Both the position numbers and the translations under genes were made by a program. From contig CAYYYI010000059.1 of the NCBI GenBank assembly GCA_964475735.1, positions 1 through 14,775 of the forward strand: a DNA stretch of 14,775 nt. Reading direction: 5' to 3'. This stretch comes from UCB2 sp964475735 (GTDB lineage: Bacteria > Chloroflexota > Dehalococcoidia > Tepidiformales > Tepidiformaceae). Shown one piece after another: positions 1-5,577 of this stretch. The first letter of the stretch is position 1; each line of letters opens with the position of its first letter. The notes below the pieces were generated by a model that had not been told where the DNA came from, ran no database searches, and was given only the letters and a program-made list of their open reading frames with translations.

Positions 1-6
1 GCCCGC

Positions 7-951
7 TTACCACCAGATTTTCGTCTCCACGTCCGCCGGCTGGTCTTCCCAGTCCGTCGTCCAGAGGTTGGAAGAAAGATACTTCCATCCACCGTCCGCC
101 AACAGGCACACGATGTGCTGCTCGCCCTCCAGCCGTTCGGACACCTTCAACGCCGCCTTCACCACGGAACCCGCGCTCACGCCCACGAACAGCCCTTCGC
201 GCTGCGTGAGTTCCTTGGCCATGGCGAAACTCGATCGGCTGTCCACGACGATCTTCCCGTCGAGCACCGACTCGTCGAGAACCGGCGGGATGAACCCTTC
301 TTCGAGCGCGCGCAGGCCCTGCACCAGGTCGCCCGGGTGCGGCGCGGCGGCGATGACCTTGATGCCCGGGTTCTGCGACTTCAGGTAGTGGCCGGTCCCG
401 GTCAGCGTGCCGCCCGTTCCGAGCCCGGCGACGAAGACCGTGGTCTGGGGCAGGTCGCGCAGGATCTCCGGGCCCGTGGTCTCGAAGTGGGCGCGGGGGT
501 TGGCTTCGTTCCCGTATTGGTAGGGGAAGTAATACTTGCCCGGGTTCTCGGCCACGATCTCCTTCGCCCGCGCGATAGAACCGTTCGAGCCAAGTTCGCC
601 CGGGGTGTAGATGATCTCGGCGCCGAAGGCGCGCAGGAGCTGAGTGCGCTCCTCGCTCACCGCTTCCGGCATTACGCAGACCACGTGGTACCCCTTGACC
701 TGGCCGATCATCGCGAGGCCAATGCCGGTGTTGCCAGAGGTAGGCTCGAGGATCGTCGCGCCTGGCTTCAGCTCGCCGCTCTTTTCGCCCGCTTCGATCA
801 TGAATTTGGCGATACGATCCTTCACCGAGCCTGTCGGGTTTTGCCCTTCGAGCTTGGCGTAGATGCGCACGCCCGGCCGTGGCGAAAAGCGCTTCAGTTC
901 GACCAGCGGCGTGTTGCCGATGAGGTCGAGTATCGAAGAGTAGAGCGCCAT
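7..951 (-). CDS. cysM: CysM-type cysteine synthase, probably O-phosphoserine and CysO-thiocarboxylate dependent
   Basis: This is a 314-aa fold-type II PLP enzyme that makes cysteine by beta-replacement. Seen from the ATG at 951: the PLP lysine K44 in TGSVKDR, the substrate loop EPTSGNTGIG near 69-78, the phosphate-binding loop GTGGT at 178-182 and the VSAGS loop near 258-262. From my memory of the family, the protein resembles mycobacterial CysM more than CysK. It has QYGNxAN, LxALxxGFxP with R214 where M. tuberculosis CysM has R220 (the phosphoserine-reading arginine), and a WKYLS tail. Its likely substrates are therefore O-phosphoserine and thiocarboxylated CysO, whose gene lies 37 bases upstream. 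A GTG at 954 is also in frame, but GGAGGAG is better spaced for the ATG at 951. It is the last operon gene in the window. A CysK with plain O-acetylserine use is the alternative. Confidence 0.9.
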   Translation of the reverse strand: MALYSSILDLIGNTPLVELKRFSPRPGVRIYAKLEGQNPTGSVKDRIAKFMIEAGEKSGELKPGATILEPTSGNTGIGLAMIGQVKGYHVVCVMPEAVSEERTQLLRAFGAEIIYTPGELGSNGSIARAKEIVAENPGKYYFPYQYGNEANPRAHFETTGPEILRDLPQTTVFVAGLGTGGTLTGTGHYLKSQNPGIKVIAAAPHPGDLVQGLRALEEGFIPPVLDESVLDGKIVVDSRSSFAMAKELTQREGLFVGVSAGSVVKAALKVSERLEGEQHIVCLLADGGWKYLSSNLWTTDWEDQPADVETKIWW

Positions 952-988
952 CACGGCTCCTCCGCTGGTCTCGCGCCGTGCAGCAGGG

Positions 989-1288
989 CTACAGGGCCCC
1001 GCCGGCCAGCGCCGGGAGGATGTCGAGGATGTCGCCGGCCTTGAGGGCCGTGCCCGGGCCGCCCGTGTAGCGGATGTCCTCGTCGTTCAGGTAAATGTTC
1101 ACGAAGCGGTGCAGCTTCCCATCTTCGGCGTACATCTGGGCCCGGAAGCCCGGGAAACGGCGCTCGATGTCATCGAACACTTCGCCCACGGTGGCGCCGC
1201 AAGCCTCAATTGTCTTCTGGCCGCCCGTGAGCTTCTGGAGCACGGCGGTGACGCGCACCTGGACGGTGGGGGCTGCTGTGGATGTCAT
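989..1288 (-). CDS. cysO: CysO-like ubiquitin-fold sulfur carrier protein with C-terminal GGAL
   Basis: This 99-aa beta-grasp protein of the MoaD/ThiS/CysO group carries sulfide as a C-terminal thiocarboxylate and delivers it to CysM. It has TGGQKT at 21-26 and GKLHRFVNIYLNDEDIRY at 57-74, both very close to mycobacterial CysO as I remember it, and ends LPALAGGAL with the di-glycine at 96-97. Mycobacterial CysO ends exactly at Gly-Gly. Here Ala-Leu follows before a TAG stop, so the active glycine terminus needs two residues removed. AAGGA lies seven bases before the ATG and fixes the start. It sits between the E1 fusion gene (87-base gap) and cysM (37-base gap), as expected for a carrier used by both products. 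A molybdopterin-synthase MoaD is less likely, because no molybdopterin gene is nearby. Confidence 0.88.
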   Translation of the reverse strand: MTSTAAPTVQVRVTAVLQKLTGGQKTIEACGATVGEVFDDIERRFPGFRAQMYAEDGKLHRFVNIYLNDEDIRYTGGPGTALKAGDILDILPALAGGAL

Positions 1289-1320
1289 TGTCAGGTCCTT
1301 CTGGTGTCTGTGCGGCGAAC

Positions 1321-1337
1321 GTTCGGCCGGGCCGAAC
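1321..1337 (-). other. Perfect intercistronic hairpin between the E1 fusion and cysO
   Basis: GTTCGGC-CGG-GCCGAAC is a perfect 7-bp stem with a 3-base loop in the 87-base gap between the E1 fusion and cysO. No T-run follows it on the minus strand, so it does not look like an intrinsic terminator. It could be an RNA processing or stability element that sets the carrier dose apart from upstream genes. That role is inferred only. Confidence 0.4.
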
Positions 1338-1375
1338 CGCCGCGATGGAGCGGCTCCGCCCGGCGGCCGGATGGG

Positions 1376-2476
1376 TCAGGCAGGCGTTGCGTGCGGGATC
1401 GGCGCGCCGCAGAACTCCTCGTAGTCGATCAGTTCGTGGATCGTGGGGTTGTCGCCGCACAGCGGGCAGTCCGGGTCGCGGCGTACCTTCACGATGCGGA
1501 ACTCCAGCGAGAGCGCGTCGTACAGCAGCAGCCGGTTCACGAGCGGCTCGCCTACGTCGAGGATGAGCTTGAGCACCTCGGTCGCCTGGATGCTGCCGAT
1601 GGTGGCGCACATCGCGCCCAGCACGCCGGCCTCCGCGCAACTCGGGACCATCCCCGGTGGCGGCGGCGCCGGGTAGAGGCAGCGGTAGCACCCCTTCCCG
1701 GGGATGTACACGGTGGCCTGTCCGTCGAACATCAGGATCGAGCCGTCGACGAGCGGCTTCTTCAGCAGGTAGGCGGCATCGTTCACCAGGTAGCGCGTGG
1801 CGAAGTTGTCGGCGCCGTTCACCACCATGTCGTACTGGCCGATGATCTCGAATGCGTTATCGCTCGTGATGGGCGTCTCATGCACCACGACGTTCACGTT
1901 GGGGTTGTGCGCCTCCAGCGTCTCGCGAGCGGAAATGACCTTCCGCTTCCCGATGTCGGCCGTCTGGTGGAGGATCTGCCGTTGCAGGTTCGTGCGGTCC
2001 ACTACGTCGAAGTCGATGATGCCGATCTTCCCCACGCCCGCCAGCGCAAGGTAGAGCGCCACCGGCGAGCCCAGCCCGCCCGCGCCGATGATGAGCACGC
2101 TCGAATCGATGATTCTTCGCTGCCCGACGCTGCCCACCTGCGGCATGATGAGGTGGCGGCTGTAGCGCTCGACCATCTCCGGCGTCATCACCGTGGGCCC
2201 GGCGCCGCCGGCCAGAGCGGGAATCACGGCCACTTCATCGCCGTTTGTCACGGGCGTCGCTTCGCCCGAGAGGTTCTCGATTTCGACCTGGTTCACGTAG
2301 ACGTTGATGTGGTGGGCAAGCCGGCCCTCCGTGTCAAACACCTGCTGGCGAAACCCGGGGAACTGCGCGTCGAGGTTCTCCAGGACGCCGCGCACGGTCG
2401 CCCCCTCGGCCTTCACGCTCGCGCGGTTGCCGACGAGGTGCCGGAACGGGGTGGGGATATAGACGTTGACGGTCAT
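1376..2476 (-). CDS. Ubiquitin-like carrier domain fused to MoeB/ThiF-type E1 adenylyltransferase
   Basis: This 366-aa two-domain protein activates sulfur-carrier C-termini as acyl-adenylates. Residues 1-91 form a MoaD/CysO-like domain ending ALAGG at 87-91. The chain then runs through AGPTVMTPEM straight into a full E1 domain (about 98-358). Visible E1 features are the nucleotide loop GAGGLG 131-136, RTNLQRQ 161-167 with two arginines, D223 in GADN, the conserved Cys C280 in PSCAEAG, and zinc pairs C263/C266 and C337/C340. MoeZ-type E1s often carry a C-terminal rhodanese domain; here the protein stops about 26 residues after the last zinc cysteine, so there is none. An in-frame ATG at 2548 exists, but the start at 2476 is preceded by AAGGAG at good spacing and matches the domain start. 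It lies 73 bases after cysK. It probably activates CysO, though a role in molybdopterin or thiamine cannot be excluded. Confidence 0.92.
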   Translation of the reverse strand: MTVNVYIPTPFRHLVGNRASVKAEGATVRGVLENLDAQFPGFRQQVFDTEGRLAHHINVYVNQVEIENLSGEATPVTNGDEVAVIPALAGGAGPTVMTPEMVERYSRHLIMPQVGSVGQRRIIDSSVLIIGAGGLGSPVALYLALAGVGKIGIIDFDVVDRTNLQRQILHQTADIGKRKVISARETLEAHNPNVNVVVHETPITSDNAFEIIGQYDMVVNGADNFATRYLVNDAAYLLKKPLVDGSILMFDGQATVYIPGKGCYRCLYPAPPPPGMVPSCAEAGVLGAMCATIGSIQATEVLKLILDVGEPLVNRLLLYDALSLEFRIVKVRRDPDCPLCGDNPTIHELIDYEEFCGAPIPHATPA

Positions 2477-2549
2477 CGCCAGTGACTCCTTCGAAATCGA
2501 TGGCCGGGAACGGCCTGGGCCCGCGGCGAGCGGGTGTTGCTGATCCACC

Positions 2550-3485
2550 TTACATTGCCACGCTCAGATACCGCTCGCCCGTGTCGCAGAGCATGGTGAC
2601 AACGGTTTTGCCCGCTGCCAGGCGGGCCGCGATCTTGCTGGCGGCGGCTACGTTCGCCCCTGCCGAGATGCCAACAAGCAGGCCCTCTTCCCGCGTCAGG
2701 CGGCGCGTCATGGCGTACGCCTCCTTGTCCTCAATGCGGACCACCTCGTCGTACACCGAGCGGTTCAGGACGCCCGGCACGAAGCTCGCGCCGATGCCCT
2801 GGATGCCATGCATGCCCGCGCGCCCGCCGCTCAGGACGGGCGAGCGCGAAGGCTCCACGGCCACAATCCTGACCCTTTCGCCGAGCTCCTCGCGCAGCAC
2901 TTCGCCTACGCCCGTGATGGTGCCGCCGGTGCCGACCCCCGCCACGAAGGCGTCGATCTGCCCGCCCGTGGCCTCGATGATTTCGCGCGCCGTTGTGCGG
3001 CGGTGAATCTCCGGGTTGGCCCCGTTCTCAAACTGCTGGGGCATGAAGAACCCGGGGTGCTTCTCCACAAGCTGACGGGCGGCGAAGACCGCGCCCGTCA
3101 TTCCTTCGATCGCGGGCGTCAGGTGAAGCTCCGCGCCGAACCGCTCAAGCAACTGCCGCCGCTCCAGCGACATGTCCTCCGGCATCGTGAGGATGAGCCG
3201 GTAGCCCTTCACCGCCGCCACCAGCGCCAGCCCGATGCCGGTGTTGCCCGACGTCGGCTCGACGATCGTGGAGCCGGGCTGGAGCAAGCCGGATCTCTCC
3301 GCCGCTTCGACCATCGAGAGTGCGATGCGGTCCTTCACGCTACCGCCCGGGTTCAGGTTTTCAAGCTTGCCCAGCACGGTGGCGGCCCCCTCAGGGACAA
3401 CGCGGTTGAGCCGCACCAGCGGCGTCGCGCCGATCAGGTCGAGGATCGAATTGGCCACGATGGGGCGCGTGGTCGCGGCAGTCAT
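2550..3485 (-). CDS. cysK: Cysteine synthase A (O-acetylserine sulfhydrylase)
   Basis: This 311-aa PLP enzyme converts O-acetylserine and sulfide to cysteine and acetate in the cytoplasm. Visible features are N-terminal SILDLIGATPLVRLNR, K51 in GGSVKDR as the PLP Schiff-base lysine, EPTSGNTGIG at 76-85, GTGGTITG at 185-192, GISAGAN at 272-278 and a DTGERYLS tail, which is the usual CysK ending. It lacks the GLRALEEGF and WKYLS signatures of the second synthase in this operon, so the two are probably not redundant. Its ATG overlaps the TGA of the upstream regulator by four bases (ATGA). Only a weak AGGT lies upstream, which points to translational coupling. It could use another activated serine, but the CysK assignment is the simplest reading. 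Confidence 0.94.
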   Translation of the reverse strand: MTAATTRPIVANSILDLIGATPLVRLNRVVPEGAATVLGKLENLNPGGSVKDRIALSMVEAAERSGLLQPGSTIVEPTSGNTGIGLALVAAVKGYRLILTMPEDMSLERRQLLERFGAELHLTPAIEGMTGAVFAARQLVEKHPGFFMPQQFENGANPEIHRRTTAREIIEATGGQIDAFVAGVGTGGTITGVGEVLREELGERVRIVAVEPSRSPVLSGGRAGMHGIQGIGASFVPGVLNRSVYDEVVRIEDKEAYAMTRRLTREEGLLVGISAGANVAAASKIAARLAAGKTVVTMLCDTGERYLSVAM

Positions 3486-3919
3486 ATCACGTACCTGCCG
3501 GCGGTTGCCTGCGGCTCGCGCTCCAGCAGGTCGGCGATGGAATACGACGAGAGGATCTCATTCGTCGCGTCGCGGATGCGCTCCCAGATCTCCCGCTGGC
3601 CGCAATGGTGGGGGTGGTCGGTCATCTCCGGCGGCTCATCGAGCCACGCCACCGGCGAAATGCTCCCTTCGAGCACGTCGATGACTTCCTTCACGGTGAT
3701 GGTGGCGGGGTCGCGGACCATTTCGTGCCCGCCCGAAGGTCCCCGCACCGAGCGGATGAACCCCGCTTTTCGAAGCGTGGTAAGCAACTGGTCCAGGTAC
3801 TGCTCGGGAATGTGGCGGCGAAGCGCGATCTCGGAGGATTGCAGCGGCCCGCCGCCGTAGTGGCCGGCAAGCTCAATGAGGGCGCGAAGGCCGTAGTCGC
3901 TGCGAGTGGAAACGCGCAT
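3482..3919 (-). CDS. Rrf2-family transcriptional regulator, candidate cysteine/sulfur regulator
   Basis: This 145-aa Rrf2-family regulator has the winged-helix DNA-binding signature: STRSDYGLRALIELA at 4-18, the recognition-helix region IPEQYLDQLLTTLRKAG near 37-53, and the wing VRGPSGGHEM near 58-67. Iron-sulfur members such as IscR and NsrR need three cysteines. This protein has one (C106), so a [2Fe-2S] cluster bound in the IscR manner is unlikely and it may work without one, as CymR does. CymR of Bacillus represses cysteine genes and binds CysK as corepressor. Here the gene is first in the cysteine operon and overlaps cysK by four bases, which suggests similar logic. That function is inferred from context. 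The start gives the standard family N-terminus but has no clear ribosome binding site. Confidence 0.9.
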   Translation of the reverse strand: MRVSTRSDYGLRALIELAGHYGGGPLQSSEIALRRHIPEQYLDQLLTTLRKAGFIRSVRGPSGGHEMVRDPATITVKEVIDVLEGSISPVAWLDEPPEMTDHPHHCGQREIWERIRDATNEILSSYSIADLLEREPQATAGRYVI

Positions 3920-3983
3920 CGCATGGAGGCAATGAGTGCGGCCCCGGGCTTCGCGCCGCCGGGCTCGCAGAACTTGCCGCCTA

Positions 3984-4013
3984 CCTCCTGATAAAGTCGA
4001 GTGAATGTGTCAA
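3984..4013 (-). promoter_or_regulatory. Candidate promoter and Rrf2 operator of the cysteine operon
   Basis: Reading the minus strand toward the regulator, TTGACA (4013-4008) is a perfect -35 hexamer, followed by ACTCGACTTTATCAGGAGG at 4002-3984. The latter resembles the loose two-half Rrf2-type operator (a GACT...TCAGG form). A -10 at 17-bp spacing is poor (CAGGAG), while TATCAG is close but at 14 bp. A second option is TACTAT just upstream (about 4015-4020) with TTGCGG 18 bp before it, which would put the operator downstream of the transcription start. Which start is used cannot be told by eye. Confidence 0.35.
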
Positions 4014-4174
4014 CAATAGTACTCCGTGAGAACGGCGTCCCGCAAGTGGCGCGGACCAGTTGCGTGGGCGGGCCGGCTGTGCCGCCCCCTCGCTTGAGTC
4101 TTGGGCCGGCGTGGGCCAATGTGCGGGGAACGTGGCCGGCGGGGTTGTGATACGGCCAACGGACCGGGTGCCGC

Positions 4175-4732
4175 ATGAACTGGGTGACCATCGTTCTCGT
4201 CGCCGTCATCGGAACGCTCACCTTCCGGGGCTACCGCAACGGTTTCGTGCGCGAGCTTGTGGGGCTCTGCGCGCTCATCCTCGCCGTGCCCATGGCGGGC
4301 ATCCTCTACGACGACATGTATCCCAAGGTCGAACCGATCGTCGACAACGAAGAGGCGGCCGCCCTCATCTCCTTCGTCGCCATCATGGCGGGCGTCATCA
4401 TTGCCGGCGTGGTGATTGCTCACCTGCTCAAGAGCAGCGTGGAGATGCTCAATCTCGGGAAACTCGATGACCTGACCGGCGCCGCGTTCGGCTTCATCAA
4501 GGCGGCCATCCTCTGCCAGGTGGTCCTCATCGCGCTGGTCGTCTTTCCCTCCCCGGACCTGAGAGAGGACATCGACGACTCGCCCGTGGCCACGGCGCTG
4601 CTCGATGCTGCCCCGGCGGTCCTTGTCATCCTCCCCGGGAAGTTCGGCGATGCCCTGGACGTGTTCCTCGATCAGGTTGAAGAAGCGGCAAACGGCATTC
4701 TGCCCCCGAAGACGCCAACGCCCGCGCCCTGA
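4175..4732 (+). CDS. CvpA family integral membrane protein
   Basis: This 185-aa membrane protein has about four predicted helices (near residues 3-17, 29-46, 62-84 and 103-124) and the CvpA-family signatures: RGYRNGFVRELVGL at 18-31 after the first helix, and LDDLTGAAFGFIKAAIL at 97-113 before the last. The family is named for colicin V production, but its molecular role outside E. coli is not settled. The tail is soluble and proline-rich, ending PKTPTPAP. It diverges from the cysteine operon across 255 bases and precedes two lipoprotein genes by 128 bases. That distance gives weak support for cotranscription. The upstream ribosome binding site is poor. The family call is good, the function unknown. 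Confidence 0.82.
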   Translation: MNWVTIVLVAVIGTLTFRGYRNGFVRELVGLCALILAVPMAGILYDDMYPKVEPIVDNEEAAALISFVAIMAGVIIAGVVIAHLLKSSVEMLNLGKLDDLTGAAFGFIKAAILCQVVLIALVVFPSPDLREDIDDSPVATALLDAAPAVLVILPGKFGDALDVFLDQVEEAANGILPPKTPTPAP

Positions 4733-4798
4733 GCGGAACACCCCTCCGGCCGTCAGGCATGGCGTTCGCGGCCCTTCACCTCCGAATAGCGGAGCCAA

Positions 4799-4826
4799 TT
4801 GCGCGGGAGGGAAGTGCCGTCAGAAT
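4799..4826 (+). promoter_or_regulatory. Candidate promoter for the first lipoprotein gene
   Basis: TTGCGC (4799-4804) and CAGAAT (4821-4826) are 16 bp apart, with the second hexamer 34 bases before the GTG start. A transcript from here would have a short leader carrying GGGAG at 4848-4852. The match to consensus is partial, so this is a suggestion only. Confidence 0.35.
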
Positions 4827-4860
4827 AAGCGAGACATACCTCTCCTTGGGAGCTTCTTGA

Positions 4861-5439
4861 GTGATAGTTCTTTCCCCGCGCCGGCTGCTTCTCGTTCTCT
4901 CGGCCACGTTCTTCGCCCTGGTCCCATTCCTGTCCGCCTGCGGAGGCAATGACGTCAAGAGCGTAGACGCCGAAGACTGGGTCGCCGACGTGTGCGATCG
5001 CTTCATCGAGTTCGACGAAGACGTCGACGAGATCGGCGAGCAGTTCTCCGGCACCGACTTCGATGATGCCGAGGCAGCTAAGAAGGACGTGCTGGCCTTC
5101 CTGGCTGAGATGAAGAAGGAGTTCGACAACCTCCGGGAAGACTTCAAGAAGACGGGCCAGCCCGACATTGACGGCGGCTCGGCGGTGACAGAGGCGTTCC
5201 TCGCGAACTTCAAGAGCGTGGAGAAGGACATTGACGGCGCCACAAAGAAGATCAAGGCGCTCGATACCGGCTCACGAGACTTCCAGGGAGACGTGGTCGA
5301 GGTCTTCGATGAGATCGAGGACGAAAACTTCCGCGATGTCCTCGAAAAGCTGGCCGATAAGAAGGACGACGTTTGGGAGATCGTCGACCTGATTGATGAA
5401 GACCCCAAATGTGCCACCGTCATCTTCACTGACGAGTAG
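4861..5439 (+). CDS. Acidic single-domain lipoprotein of unknown family
   Basis: This 192-aa protein has a lipoprotein signal: basic SPRR at 5-8, a hydrophobic stretch, then the lipobox LSAC with C27 as the lipidated residue. It should be anchored on the outer face of the membrane. The mature part is rich in Asp, Glu and Lys and looks mostly helical. It is one domain from WVADVCDRF (C45) to KCATVIF (C184), and the two cysteines could form a disulfide. I do not recognise the family. The domain recurs twice in the next gene, and the first copy there is nearly identical in long DNA stretches, which indicates recent tandem duplication. The start is GTG with GGGAG eight bases upstream. Ligand or partner binding is possible, but nothing catalytic is visible. 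Confidence 0.8.
   Translation: MIVLSPRRLLLVLSATFFALVPFLSACGGNDVKSVDAEDWVADVCDRFIEFDEDVDEIGEQFSGTDFDDAEAAKKDVLAFLAEMKKEFDNLREDFKKTGQPDIDGGSAVTEAFLANFKSVEKDIDGATKKIKALDTGSRDFQGDVVEVFDEIEDENFRDVLEKLADKKDDVWEIVDLIDEDPKCATVIFTDE
4957..5427 (+). repeat. Coding tandem repeat, copy 1
   Basis: This segment and 5671-6141 are direct repeats of equal length at 714 bp offset. They are near-identical at the DNA level in parts, for example the stretch encoding SVDAEDWVADVC and that encoding ENFRDVLEKLAD. Most differences I saw are scattered substitutions without frame change. Confidence 0.75.
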
Positions 5440-5507
5440 GTCAGCGTTGAGATAAGGCGCGCCGGGTGCATTCCGGGAGCCGCGGCGCGGACGGGTAGAA
5501 GTTTGTG

Positions 5508-5522
5508 GCCCCTTGCAGGGGC
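5508..5522 (+). terminator. Weak hairpin between the two lipoprotein genes
   Basis: GCCCC-TTGCA-GGGGC forms a 5-bp stem with a 5-base loop, followed by GCGCATTTCC. The stem is short and the T-run poor, so it may be a partial terminator or nothing. No clear promoter for the downstream gene is visible in this 138-base gap. Confidence 0.22.
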
Positions 5523-5577
5523 GCGCATTTCCGTGAGAATGGTCGGTGACCACTTGAAGCCGGGAGAGCCCTCCAGG

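Noticed and set aside
1109..2485. A 458-codon open frame on the plus strand
   Set aside because: It runs opposite to cysO and the E1 fusion, both of which have full motifs and ribosome binding sites. The His/Arg/Val-rich product has no recognisable feature.
2477..2548. A 24-residue N-terminal extension of the E1 fusion
   Set aside because: The ATG at 2476 has AAGGAG at good spacing and begins exactly at the beta-grasp domain. The added residues have no homology-like pattern.
5503..5577. A TTG-initiated extension of the two-domain lipoprotein
   Set aside because: It would put 25 charged residues before the signal peptide, and it overlaps the hairpin at 5508-5522.
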